Shown: positions 25,048 through 34,075 of the stretch, piece after piece
Layout of the letters: the number at the start of each line of letters is the position of its first letter
Numbering within the stretch: the first letter of the stretch is position 1
Origin: PBB1 sp043738425
Lineage (GTDB): Bacteria; Pseudomonadota; Gammaproteobacteria; Burkholderiales; Burkholderiaceae_C
Reading direction: 5' to 3'
Assembly: GCA_043738425.1 (NCBI GenBank)
Contig: JAYUGJ010000071.1
Coordinates: forward strand, 62,001-126,000
DNA: 64,000 nucleotides
The notes under the pieces: model-generated
Seen by the model: the letters and a program-made list of their open reading frames with translations, nothing else
What the model was told of the DNA's origin: nothing
Databases searched by the model: none
Translations under genes and position numbers: made by a program

Positions 25048-25320
25048 CTCCTTGCCATGCCGCTCGCTTACCCGTTCGCCTAACCCGTTCGCTAAACCGG
25101 TTTCATGACCGGTCGCCCTGAGCCTGTCGAAGGGTCTGTCCATTCGCAGCTAACCCGTTCGCCAACTAGCCCGCTTACCCGTTCGCTTACCCGTTCGCTA
25201 CACCGGTTCCATAACCGTTCGCCCTGAGCCCGTTGAAGGATCTCGTCGCGCGACGCCAACGCTTCGACCCGCATGTCCTGAGTCCGTCGAAGGATGCACC
25301 CCGAACCGGTTCGCCATTTC
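25048..25320. repeat. composite array of REP-like elements and 12-bp ACCCGTTCGC repeats
   Basis: This stretch between two same-strand genes holds no gene. It contains at least five TTACCCGTTCGC/CTAACCCGTTCGC-type units and three REP-like elements: CCGGTCGCCCTGAGCCTGTC (25108 on), CCGTTCGCCCTGAGCCCGTT (25214 on) and TGTCCTGAGTCCGTCGAAGG (25274 on). The blocks 25090-25140 and 25198-25250 look like a larger duplication (CTAAACCGGTTTCATGACC against CTACACCGGTTCCATAACC). The array probably grew by slippage and unequal exchange among REP-like units. Confidence 0.8.
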
Positions 25321-25322
25321 AA

Positions 25323-26168
25323 TCAACGCCTCGGTGTGCTGCGTGCCGCCTTCAAACGCGCCAACAACGCATCCACATAGCGCTCGAACAGCACCTGCGA
25401 TTCCTGCCGAAACATGCGGATGCGGCCGGTGTGGCTGAGCAGCAGCAAACCCACGGTGTGCGCAAACAGCGCAGTCACCTCCGTTTGCGCATCGGCTGCG
25501 TTGCAGCCCAACGCAGCGAGCGCTGATTGGCTCGGTGCCAGCGCATCTTTCAGCCGTGCATTGAGTTGCACGTTCAGCGCAGGCGTCAGGCCGCGCGGCT
25601 GCATGCCGTGGAACAGGTAGAAGCCCAGGTCCAGATCGCGCGGGCTCTCGCGGTAGAAGTCGAAAAACGCGGTGGCTTTGGCGCGCAGGGTGTTTTGCGC
25701 CAGGCGCATCCGCGCCGCTGCACTCTGGCCCGCCACCGCGTGCGGTTGTGCCAATTCGACCGACGCATTCAAGCGCTCCAGCGACTCGCCCAGCAGCGCG
25801 CCGTACACCTCTTCCTTGTTCGCAAAGTAGCTGTAGATCGCGCCCGGCGTGTAGCCGGCGCGCTTGGCAATTTCTCGCAGGCTGGCCCCTTGTAGGCCGA
25901 GCTCCAGAAACGCCGACCGCGCCGCATCGAGCACCAACGAACGCCGCACCTCGGTCACCGCCTGCTTGCGGGCGACCCGGTGCGCTTCGGTGCCTTCGGT
26001 GGCTCTGGTGGCTTTGGTGGCTTTGGTGGCTTTGGTCACTTCGGTGCCGTCGGTGCGTGTAGTGCGTGTGTTGCCTGCAGCGCCCGCAGCGCCCGCAGCG
26101 CGTTGCCCAGCGTCACCCCCGACTTTCGTACCCGCCGCCATTTTCGGTTTTTGCATCAGTCGAACCAT
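25323..26168 (-). CDS. TetR-family transcriptional regulator
   Basis: This is a 281-residue repressor-type regulator. The TetR helix-turn-helix is clear (SLREIAKRAGYTPGAIYSYFANKEEVYGALL, about residues 98-128). An all-helical ligand domain follows. Before the DNA-binding domain is an unusual ~70-residue low-complexity head with KATKATKAT (9-bp DNA repeats, about 25996-26040) and AAGAAGAAG; an alternative start further inside would remove it. The gene is divergent from the HpaB/AbfD-like enzyme across about 70 bases holding a palindromic operator, so it most likely represses that gene and itself. The inducer is unknown; an acyl-CoA or aromatic substrate of the enzyme would fit. Confidence 0.88.
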   Translation of the reverse strand: MVRLMQKPKMAAGTKVGGDAGQRAAGAAGAAGNTRTTRTDGTEVTKATKATKATRATEGTEAHRVARKQAVTEVRRSLVLDAARSAFLELGLQGASLREIAKRAGYTPGAIYSYFANKEEVYGALLGESLERLNASVELAQPHAVAGQSAAARMRLAQNTLRAKATAFFDFYRESPRDLDLGFYLFHGMQPRGLTPALNVQLNARLKDALAPSQSALAALGCNAADAQTEVTALFAHTVGLLLLSHTGRIRMFRQESQVLFERYVDALLARLKAARSTPRR

Positions 26169-26194
26169 GCAAAACTATACGCTTGAATGAAAAA

Positions 26195-26209
26195 TTGAAC
26201 AGTGTTCAA
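26195..26209. promoter_or_regulatory. TetR-type palindromic operator
   Basis: TTGAAC-AGT-GTTCAA is a perfect 6-3-6 inverted repeat between the divergent TetR and HpaB/AbfD-like genes. TetR regulators usually bind such sites and cover both promoters. Its position 26 bases before the TetR ATG, and 32 bases before the favoured start of the enzyme, supports autoregulation and repression of the enzyme. Confidence 0.75.
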
Positions 26210-26241
26210 ATCAGACGGTGATCAAACCGATGGAGCCCGCC

Positions 26242-27897
26242 ATGAACGCCGCCCTGCCAAACCCCCGCCCCCACGCCGCTGAACCGCATTCGACCGCGCA
26301 CCTGATGACCGCGGCCGACTACCGCGAGTCGCTGCGCGCGCTCAAACCGGTGGTCTACGTCGATGGCCAGTTGATCGCCTCGGTGGCCGAGGCGCCCAGT
26401 TTGCAACCCGGCATCAACGCACTCGGCGTGACCTACGACTTTGCACACGATGCAGCCATGGCACCGCTGATGACGGCGGTGCAAACCAGCAGCGGCAGGG
26501 TAGTCAACCGCATGCTGCACATCAACGAGTCGGCAGGTGATTTGCTGAACAAACTCGAAGCCGTGCGCCTGCTGTGCCAGGAAACCGGCTGCGCCCAGCG
26601 CTATCTGGCGCACGACGCATTGAACGCGATCGGCCAGGTCAGCGCGCGCATCGACGATGCGCGCGGCAGCACCGAACACCGCGCCAAGTTCGCTGCGTAT
26701 TTGCAGCAGGTGCAAGATAAAGACCTGGCACTCGGCATCGCGATGACCGATGCCAAAGGCGACCGTTCGAAGCGCCCGCACCAGCAAAGCAACCCCGATA
26801 CCTATGTGCACGTGGTCGAGCGCAACGCCAAAGGCATCGTGATTTCGGGCACCAAAGCCATCGTCACCGGCGCGCCGTACATGCATGAATTTTTGGTCAT
26901 GCCGTGCCGCCACATGGGCGCAGCCGACGCCGACTTTGCGGTGTGCTGCGCGGTGCCGATCGATGCGCCCGGCATCACCATCGTCGCGCGCCCTGCGGGT
27001 CGACCCGGCGACAAGGTCGAGCACGGCGCGCCACTGTTTTCGCGCCGCTATGGCCAGTCCACCGGCGTGGTCATGTTCGACAAGGTGTTCGTGCCGTGGG
27101 AGCGGGTTTTCTACGCCGGTGAGTGGGAACACTCCGCGTCGATGACCTACCAATACGCCACCCACCACCGCCACAGCTGCATCGCCGCGCGAGCAGGTTT
27201 CGGCGATTTGCTGATTGGCGCAGGCGCGCTGATGTGCGAGGCCAATGGCTTCGACCCCGGCGAAAAAGCCAACCTGCGCGAACCGATGGTCGAGCTGATC
27301 AAAATCACCGAAGGGTTTTTTGCCTGCGGCGTGGCCGCCAGCGTGTACGGCACACGCGACGAATTCAGCGGCAGCTTTATGCCCGAACCGGTGTTTTCCA
27401 ACATCGGCAAGTTGCTGCTTGCCACCCAGATCTACGACATGCACCGCCTGGCGCACGAGGTGTCAGGCGGCTTGATCGTGGCCCTGCCCGGCCCCGACGA
27501 AGACCACAACCCCGCGACAGCCGCTACCCTCGCGGAAGTGCTGCGTGCCAACCCGGCGGTGCCGTACGACAAGCGCATCGAAGTCGCCCGTTTCATCGAA
27601 GACCTGACCGCGTCGTACCAAGGCGGCTGGTACTCCGTCATCAGCCTGCACGGCGGCGGCTCACCGGCGGCAATGAAGCAAGAAATTTGGCGCAACTACC
27701 CGGTCGGCAACAAAGTCGCACTGGTCGAACGCCTGCTAGACCGCGGCGTGCTGTCCGATGAGATGACGCAGCAGTTAGGCACCGCACCGCGCCCCATCAC
27801 CCAAAACCGCCAACCCGGCCGCTGCTGCGACACCGGCTGCACCGTGCCGGGGCAGCCGATCATGGTGGCGTTGCCGCATTCGAACTCGAAGAGCTGA
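26242..27897 (+). CDS. flavin-dependent HpaB / 4-hydroxybutyryl-CoA dehydratase family enzyme
   Basis: This protein is 551 residues from the ATG at 26242, which has GGAG 6 bases upstream; GTG 26218 and ATG 26230 are also in frame. It belongs to the acyl-CoA-dehydrogenase-fold family shared by 4-hydroxyphenylacetate 3-hydroxylase and 4-hydroxybutyryl-CoA dehydratase (TAADYRESLRALKPVVYVDG start; GIVISGTKAIVTGAPYMHEFLVMP core). In the clostridial dehydratase the 4Fe-4S ligands are Cys99, Cys103, His292 and Cys299. By eye the matching positions here are Cys117, Tyr121, His309 and Ala316, so the cluster would be incomplete. The tail has a Cys-rich GRCCDTGCTVPG. It may be a hydroxylase, isomerase or dehydratase; the substrate is unknown. 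Confidence 0.8.
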   Translation: MNAALPNPRPHAAEPHSTAHLMTAADYRESLRALKPVVYVDGQLIASVAEAPSLQPGINALGVTYDFAHDAAMAPLMTAVQTSSGRVVNRMLHINESAGDLLNKLEAVRLLCQETGCAQRYLAHDALNAIGQVSARIDDARGSTEHRAKFAAYLQQVQDKDLALGIAMTDAKGDRSKRPHQQSNPDTYVHVVERNAKGIVISGTKAIVTGAPYMHEFLVMPCRHMGAADADFAVCCAVPIDAPGITIVARPAGRPGDKVEHGAPLFSRRYGQSTGVVMFDKVFVPWERVFYAGEWEHSASMTYQYATHHRHSCIAARAGFGDLLIGAGALMCEANGFDPGEKANLREPMVELIKITEGFFACGVAASVYGTRDEFSGSFMPEPVFSNIGKLLLATQIYDMHRLAHEVSGGLIVALPGPDEDHNPATAATLAEVLRANPAVPYDKRIEVARFIEDLTASYQGGWYSVISLHGGGSPAAMKQEIWRNYPVGNKVALVERLLDRGVLSDEMTQQLGTAPRPITQNRQPGRCCDTGCTVPGQPIMVALPHSNSKS

Positions 27898-28373
27898 ATG
27901 CAAAAAGAAGACGAACGTAGTGAACTGTTGAAGACCTGACCCCGTTTTGTTGGACCCCGCTTTCTTGACCCCATTGACTGCAAGACGGTGTCGGTACTTG
28001 GGGTCAAGCGGTACTTGGAGTCAGGTCTATTAACTTTCATAGTGTTTAACGACTCATACACGCAAACTTTGAACGCATCCGGTACTTGGGGTCAGGTCTT
28101 TTAACCTTTATAGCGGTGCTTGGGGTCAGGTCTTTTAACTTTCACAGTAGTCAACGACCAACACACGCAAACTTCGAACGCATCAGAAGCTGTCGAAATG
28201 GACGTGACGCTGTGCCGCTTGGTTTACCAAGGCTCCTCGCTAAAAACTTCGATCGCTTGTCAACGCAGCGCAAGTTTGTCTTGCCATATTCTTGCCAACC
28301 GACGAGTTGGCTGCGTTCCGGTTGAGCCGCCAATCAAGCCCGTTACCCCACCCGAATTTTTTGGAGAACCCCC
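27898..28373. repeat. gene-free region with duplicated ~70-bp units and GGGGTCAGGTCT motifs
   Basis: No convincing gene lies in these 476 bases. Two diverged direct repeats, 28009-28078 and 28113-28182, share TCAGGTCT.TTAACTTTCA and end ACACGCAAACTT.GAACGCATC. The motif GGGGTCAGGTCTTTTAAC occurs at 28088 and 28122, a variant at 28017, and the inverse AAGACCTGACCCCG at 27931. The region is AT-richer than its surroundings. Similar GGGGTCAGGTCT sequences in Proteobacteria often accompany REP/RAYT-type elements, but no transposase is present here. The frmA ribosome site (TTGGAGAACCCCC) ends the region. Confidence 0.75.
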
Positions 28374-29480
<1,107 letters not shown>

Positions 29481-29491
29481 GAAGCGGCTTG

Positions 29492-30349
29492 ATGACCACC
29501 GGCATAGAAACGTTGTCTGAACACGCCTGCTTCGGTGGCGTGCAGGGCTTTTATCGCCACCCGTCCAGCACGATTGGTTTGCCGATGCGCTTCGGCGTGT
29601 ACCGCCCGCCGCAGGCAATGCGACCGAACGCAGCTGCGGCGCCCGCGTTGGTGTGGCTGGCGGGCCTCACCTGCAACGAAGAAACCTTTGCCATCAAGGC
29701 CGGTGCGCAACGCGTGGCCGCTGAGCTGGGCTTGATGCTGATCACGCCCGACACCAGCCCACGCGCTACTGGCGTGGCCGGTGCCGACGCCAGTTGGGAC
29801 TTCGGCCACGCAGCCGGTTTTTATCTCGATGCGACCGCAGCGCCGTGGGCCACCCACTGGCGCATGGAAAGCTACATCACGCGCGAACTGCCCGCGGTGT
29901 TGGCGGCGCACTTCGGTTTGCGCGCTGAGCGATGTGGCGTGTTCGGCCACTCGATGGGCGGCCATGGCGCGTTGACGTTGGCGCTGCGCCATCCCGGCCT
30001 TTACCGCAGCGTGTCGGCATTCGCGCCGATTGCCGCCCCCCTACACTGCCCGTGGGGCGTCAAGGCGTTCACCGGCTACCTCGGTGCCGATGCATCGGCA
30101 TGGGCCGCACACGATGCGTGCGAATTGATTCGCGGTGGCGCACGGCTGCCGGCGCTGTTGATCGACCAAGGTCTGGCCGACAAGTTTTTGGTCGAGCAGT
30201 TGCAACCCGAACGCCTGGAAGCCGCGTGCCACGACGTCGGTCAGCCGCTGACGCTGCGCCGCCACGCGGGCTACGACCACGGCTATTACTTCATCGCCAG
30301 TTTTATTGAAGACCACCTGCGCCACCACGCGGCAACGCTGCGTGACTGA
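29492..30349 (+). CDS. fghA: S-formylglutathione hydrolase
   Basis: This enzyme hydrolyses S-formylglutathione to formate and glutathione, the second step of formaldehyde detoxification. The 285-residue alpha/beta hydrolase of the esterase D type has the nucleophile Ser in FGHSMGGHGAL. LAGLTCNEETFAIKAGAQR is an oxyanion-side signature, and the general-base His lies in GYDHGYYFIASF. The ATG at 29492 with AGGA upstream is preferred to an in-frame TTG one codon earlier. It follows frmA by 11 bases in one operon. Just after its stop, GCTGCGTGACTGAC is directly repeated (30337 and 30366) and flanks a small hairpin. Confidence 0.96.
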   Translation: MTTGIETLSEHACFGGVQGFYRHPSSTIGLPMRFGVYRPPQAMRPNAAAAPALVWLAGLTCNEETFAIKAGAQRVAAELGLMLITPDTSPRATGVAGADASWDFGHAAGFYLDATAAPWATHWRMESYITRELPAVLAAHFGLRAERCGVFGHSMGGHGALTLALRHPGLYRSVSAFAPIAAPLHCPWGVKAFTGYLGADASAWAAHDACELIRGGARLPALLIDQGLADKFLVEQLQPERLEAACHDVGQPLTLRRHAGYDHGYYFIASFIEDHLRHHAATLRD

Positions 30350-30354
30350 CGCAC

Positions 30355-30373
30355 CACGCAGCCCTGCTGCGTG
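30355..30373. terminator. hairpin between convergent fghA and SDR genes
   Basis: A perfect 7-bp stem (CACGCAG / CTGCGTG) with a 5-base loop lies just after the fghA stop and before the end of the convergent SDR gene. No T-run follows, so it is only a weak terminator candidate. Confidence 0.4.
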
Positions 30374-30403
30374 ACTGACACAACACCCGGCGGGCGAGCG
30401 GCG

Positions 30404-31114
30404 TCAAAACCGTTCAGCGTATGGCCGCAAATCCAGCTCGTAACTCCAGGCGCTGCGATGCTGCGACAGCAGGTGCAGGTAGCTCGCGGCAATCGCGTCG
30501 GGGTCGAGTTGCTGGTCGGCTTCGGCGCTCGATGGCAGGCCACGGTCGCGTATCAAGCCGTCGATCACCACATGCGCCACGTGTATGCCTTGTGGCCCCA
30601 GTTCGCGGGCCAGGCTTTGCGCCAAACCGCGCAACGCAAACTTGCCCATTGCAAAGGCCGCCGACTGTGCAAAGCCTTTGATACCGGCGGTGGCACCGGT
30701 CAACACGATCGCCCCTTTGCCGTGCGGCAGCATGCCCCGCGCGGCGTGTTGGGCCACATGGAATGCGCCGTGCGCAGTCACCTGCATTGCGTCGGCCATG
30801 GCGGCGGCATCGATTTCGATGAAGCGGCCGTGCACCCGGCGGCTGGCGTTGTAGACCACCACCTCGGGTGCGCCGCCGAATTGCGCACCGGCTTCGGCAA
30901 ACAAGGCGGCCACGTCAGCGGCATCGGTGGCATCACAACGCAACGCACGGATTCCCAACTCGTCGCACAGCGGCTGCAAGCGATCCGGCTGGCGCGCAGC
31001 CACCAGCACCTGCATGCCACCGTCGCGGCTGAATGCGCGCGCCAAACTGGCACCGAGCTTCGGGCCCGCACCAACAATCAGCGCGCTGCGGTAGGTGGTC
31101 ATCACCGGCAGCAT
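30404..31114 (-). CDS. atypical short-chain dehydrogenase without the catalytic Tyr
   Basis: This is a 236-residue SDR-fold protein. The cofactor motif is ALIVGAGPKLGASLARAF and the NNAG-like position reads VVYNASRRVHG. At the active site the usual YxxxK is FAMGK (in AAFAMGKFALRG), so the catalytic Tyr is Phe while Lys is kept. A subgroup of SDRs with this change exists, and its activity is unclear. The ATG at 31114 overlaps the TGA of the glutathione transferase by one base; a second ATG at 31102 (MTTYRS) is possible. Coupling to the transferase suggests a shared role in handling a reactive or glutathione-linked compound, but that is inference. Confidence 0.85.
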   Translation of the reverse strand: MLPVMTTYRSALIVGAGPKLGASLARAFSRDGGMQVLVAARQPDRLQPLCDELGIRALRCDATDAADVAALFAEAGAQFGGAPEVVVYNASRRVHGRFIEIDAAAMADAMQVTAHGAFHVAQHAARGMLPHGKGAIVLTGATAGIKGFAQSAAFAMGKFALRGLAQSLARELGPQGIHVAHVVIDGLIRDRGLPSSAEADQQLDPDAIAASYLHLLSQHRSAWSYELDLRPYAERF

Positions 31115-31833
31115 CAGTTGGGCTTGCGCACGATGCCAGCATCCTGGCCGAACAGCACCTTGCGTGACTCCTCATCGACCACCGGCGCGCTGCTGATTTC
31201 TTTGCCGCGTGCATAGGCGCGTTCGGTGGCGGGCCGCGCCTGGATGCGCTCGAACCAGCGCGCGATGTGCGGGAAGTCGTCGAACGATTGCTGCTGCCGC
31301 TCATGCAACACCACCCACGGAAAGCTGGCCATGTCGGCTATCGAATAACTGCCTGCGATGTAGTCGTGGCCAAGTGCCGCCATCTCGCCGAGTCGCTTGT
31401 TGAGAACGGCATACAACCGGGCGGTTTCTTTGACGTAGCGATCGATTGCGTAGGGAATTTTCTCGGGCGCGTATTGAACGAAATGGTGGTTTTGCCCAGC
31501 CATCGGCCCCAACCCACCCATCTGCCAAAACAGCCATTGCAGCGCGGCGTTGCGGCCGCGGATGTCTTGCGCGATGAAGCTGCGCGTTTTGTCGGCCAGG
31601 TACAAAAGGATTGCGCCCGACTCGAACACCGGTATCGCCGCGCCACCGTCCGCCGGCGCGTGGTCGACGATGGCCGGCATGCGGTTGTTCGGCGAAATGC
31701 GCAGGAAGTCGGGCTTGAACTGGTCACCGCGCCCGATGTTCACCGGCACGATGCGGTAAGGCAGCGCAGCCTCTTCCAGAAACATCGTGATCTTGTGGCC
31801 GTTGGGTGTGGTCCAGTAGTACAGGTCGATCAT
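31114..31833 (-). CDS. glutathione S-transferase family protein (YfcG/Ure2p-like)
   Basis: The 239-residue protein has an N-terminal thioredoxin-fold GST domain: DLYYWTTPNGHKITMFLEEA, with Thr/Asn in place of the Cys or Ser of other classes. The cis-Pro region NNRMPAIVDH and the glutathione contact FESGAILLYLADK follow. The helical C-terminal domain contains WLFWQMGGLGPMAGQNHHF. This pattern is characteristic of the Nu/YfcG class, known for disulfide-bond reductase activity with glutathione. It precedes the atypical SDR in a two-gene unit and lies near frmA-fghA, giving a small cluster of glutathione-linked genes. Upstream lies a GGGGTCAGGTCTATAT word (31848-31863). Confidence 0.9.
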   Translation of the reverse strand: MIDLYYWTTPNGHKITMFLEEAALPYRIVPVNIGRGDQFKPDFLRISPNNRMPAIVDHAPADGGAAIPVFESGAILLYLADKTRSFIAQDIRGRNAALQWLFWQMGGLGPMAGQNHHFVQYAPEKIPYAIDRYVKETARLYAVLNKRLGEMAALGHDYIAGSYSIADMASFPWVVLHERQQQSFDDFPHIARWFERIQARPATERAYARGKEISSAPVVDEESRKVLFGQDAGIVRKPN

Positions 31834-31887
31834 GGAGATGCTCCGGTGGGGTCAGGTCTATATGAGCTGACAGTTTGAGGTGGCGGC

Positions 31888-31914
31888 GTCCGATGCTGGC
31901 GTCAGCCATCGGAC
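31888..31914. other. strong hairpin between the catalase-like and glutathione transferase genes
   Basis: GTCCGATG-CTG and CAGCCATCGGAC pair with a single bulge around a GCGT tetraloop. It lies after the stop of the catalase-like gene and before the promoter region of the transferase gene, both on the minus strand. No U-run follows, so it may be a Rho-dependent end, a REP-like structure or a leader hairpin. Confidence 0.5.
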
Positions 31915-31972
31915 CACCGCCTGCGTCTGCGTCTGCGAGGTCATGCTCGCCAAGCTGGTGGCTTGCGCAAAT

Positions 31973-33076
31973 TCACTTTGCGCGTTGACTGAAGCTGACC
32001 GCATAGGCACTGGGGCGCGCCAGCAAAATCGGGTCGGCCGACGGCTCGATGCCTGCCGTCAGCGTCAACGGATTGAACATCAGCGCCTGTTGCGATTTGA
32101 CTTGCTCCATGTAGGTGCGGGTGAGGCTGAGTGTGCCCAGCTCGACCAGCTTGCGCTCGGCCGGCCACACCACGGTGGAGTCGGTGGTGCTGTCACCCGC
32201 CTCCGCGATTTGTGCAACCAAACGGAATTGAACCGGTGCTTTTGCGATGCGCTGTGGCAACTCGTCCATCAGGTAATTCGGCGCGGCCTTGGCTGCTGCA
32301 GCGGCGTCCAGCGCGTGCTCACCGGCCACCGGCAAGATTTGGTATCGCGCAAAGTGGCTGACGCCTTTGGCGTTGGTGAACTTGAATGCATTGACACCGA
32401 AAAACGCCAGCGTGCCGAAGCTGTCCGGTGCGGGCCGGGGCGCGCTGACCCACTTGGCAGCGGCCGGGTGGCTGCCTAAAAACTGCTCGATCGGCGACGG
32501 CTTGGCGGCCTCGGGCCCGCTGTTGGCTACCGCTTGCAGCAAACCCAAAAACTCTTCGGGTGTGGCGACCGGGAAACCGTTCGACGAAATGCTGACGATG
32601 TCGGTGGTGTTGTTGCGCGGCAGCTGGAAGCGAATGGCGATGCCGTGTGGATACGAGTTGGCGTCGGCGTCGGGCATCGTCGGCACGCCGGTGGCGTTAG
32701 AAAAACGCACCAGCACCGGCACGGCTTTCGCGAAATGCGCAGCCTTGCTGAATGCCAGTGCGCCCTTCGCTGGCGTGAACATGCCACTGACCAAAACGCC
32801 CTTGGCATGGTTGGCGCGCAAGCCCGCGTGCGGCCCACCGGACAACTGGTTCAGCGTGGTGACTATGGCCACGGGGAGCGGCTGGGCTGCTGCGGGGGCA
32901 GCAACCGGGGCAACAACCGGGGCAACACCGGCGGCCGCGGGCGCGGCCGCACTCGCAGCAGCCACCGGTGCAGTCGCAGCCGGGTCGAGCGCATGGGCGG
33001 CCACGGCTGCCGACAGGCCGCCTGCCAGCAGCGCGGCAGAAATCAAAGTGGAGACTAGGTGGCGAGATGGATGCAT
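31973..33076 (-). CDS. exported catalase-family (SrpA-like) peroxidase
   Basis: This is a 367-residue heme protein of the small-subunit catalase superfamily. Residues 1-30 form a signal peptide, then an Ala/Pro linker (about 30-65). The catalase core begins with RANHAKGVLVSG (distal His), then VRFSNATGVPTMPDADANSYPHGIAIRF and FPVATPEEFLGLL. The proximal heme-Tyr motif is RPSAYAVSF at the end. The length and lack of the C-terminal domain of true catalases match catalase-related peroxidases (SrpA type), which usually act in the periplasm. It lies next to a Tat-type hydrolase in a run of exported proteins. Confidence 0.87.
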   Translation of the reverse strand: MHPSRHLVSTLISAALLAGGLSAAVAAHALDPAATAPVAAASAAAPAAAGVAPVVAPVAAPAAAQPLPVAIVTTLNQLSGGPHAGLRANHAKGVLVSGMFTPAKGALAFSKAAHFAKAVPVLVRFSNATGVPTMPDADANSYPHGIAIRFQLPRNNTTDIVSISSNGFPVATPEEFLGLLQAVANSGPEAAKPSPIEQFLGSHPAAAKWVSAPRPAPDSFGTLAFFGVNAFKFTNAKGVSHFARYQILPVAGEHALDAAAAAKAAPNYLMDELPQRIAKAPVQFRLVAQIAEAGDSTTDSTVVWPAERKLVELGTLSLTRTYMEQVKSQQALMFNPLTLTAGIEPSADPILLARPSAYAVSFSQRAK

Positions 33077-33178
33077 GGAACGCTTTCGGTACAGGAAAAA
33101 GAATGAGAACTAGAAGGTAACGAATGGCCGGCTGGAGTTTGCAGCCGCAAAATTAAAGACCTGGCACGCTGGCCTGCG

Positions 33179-34075
33179 TCAAACGCCGTGGTCGGTGAGC
33201 CAGCGGTGGGCGAGTTGCGCTGCGTAGGTGGCGGCGGTTTTGTCGTAGGTGGGTCGGTAATCGGCGTTGAAGCCATGGTTGACGTTGGGGAAGATGACGA
33301 TCTCCGAGCCACTGCTACCGGTGCGTAAACCGGCCGTCATTTTGTCGATCACTTCGGGCTTCACGAAGCCGTCGATGGCCGCATACAAGCCCAGCACCGG
33401 CACCTTGATTTGCGCCGCAACGTCGACCGGGTCGAGCGGTTTGATGTCGGCTTTCATGCCGTCGAGCAGGCCGTAGTACGCCACCGCGGCTTTGAGTTTA
33501 GGGTTGTGGTGCGCGTAAATCCAGGCCGCGCGGCCACCCCAGCAATAGCCCACCAGGCCGAGGCGGTCGGCGTTGGCCCGGCCACTGGCGCGGGCAAACG
33601 CGACGGTCGCATCGAGGTCGGCATTGACTTGCGCATCGGGTACCTTCGACACCACGGTCGACAAAATCTCACCGATGTCGGACAGCTTCGACACATCGCC
33701 CTGGCGCGCAAACAGCTCGGGCGCAATCGCGTAGTAGCCCAGCTTGGCGTAGCGGCGGCACACGTCTTTGATGTGCTCGTGCACGCCGAATATCTCTTGC
33801 ACCACCAGCACCACCGGGTGTTTGCCGGACTTGACCGGCATCGCGCGGTAGCCGGCGATCGTGCCGCCGGCCACCGGAATGCTGACCTCACCGGCCAGCA
33901 GGCCTTTGGCGTCGGTGGTGATGGCCTGCGCCAGCACCGGGTTCGACGCCACTGCGAAGCCGGAGGCCAACGAGGTCATCACGAAGGTGCGCCGCAACAG
34001 GCCATCGGCCTGGGTGTGCGCAGGGGCCGGGTTTCGGTGATCGAGTGGCTTCAGGCCGTAGTCCATCAGTTTCAT
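33179..34075 (-). CDS. dienelactone hydrolase family protein with Tat-like signal
   Basis: The 298-residue alpha/beta hydrolase has the dienelactone hydrolase triad: Cys in GLVGYCWGGRAAW, Asp in LYAAIDGFVKP and His in PNVNHGFNADYR. The N-terminus has LRRTFVMTSLASGFAVASNPVLAQA near residue 27, a twin-arginine-type signal, so the protein is probably exported folded. Related proteins are annotated as carboxymethylenebutenolidase, but exported members with this signal have no agreed substrate. The ATG at 34075 is preferred because the 60-residue upstream extension is not protein-like. The upstream 433 bases are gene-free. Confidence 0.87.
   Translation of the reverse strand: MKLMDYGLKPLDHRNPAPAHTQADGLLRRTFVMTSLASGFAVASNPVLAQAITTDAKGLLAGEVSIPVAGGTIAGYRAMPVKSGKHPVVLVVQEIFGVHEHIKDVCRRYAKLGYYAIAPELFARQGDVSKLSDIGEILSTVVSKVPDAQVNADLDATVAFARASGRANADRLGLVGYCWGGRAAWIYAHHNPKLKAAVAYYGLLDGMKADIKPLDPVDVAAQIKVPVLGLYAAIDGFVKPEVIDKMTAGLRTGSSGSEIVIFPNVNHGFNADYRPTYDKTAATYAAQLAHRWLTDHGV

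Noticed and set aside
25048..25320. Possible CRISPR array
   Set aside because: Units are short (12 bases) or REP-like and of irregular spacing, with no spacer-repeat periodicity and no cas genes.
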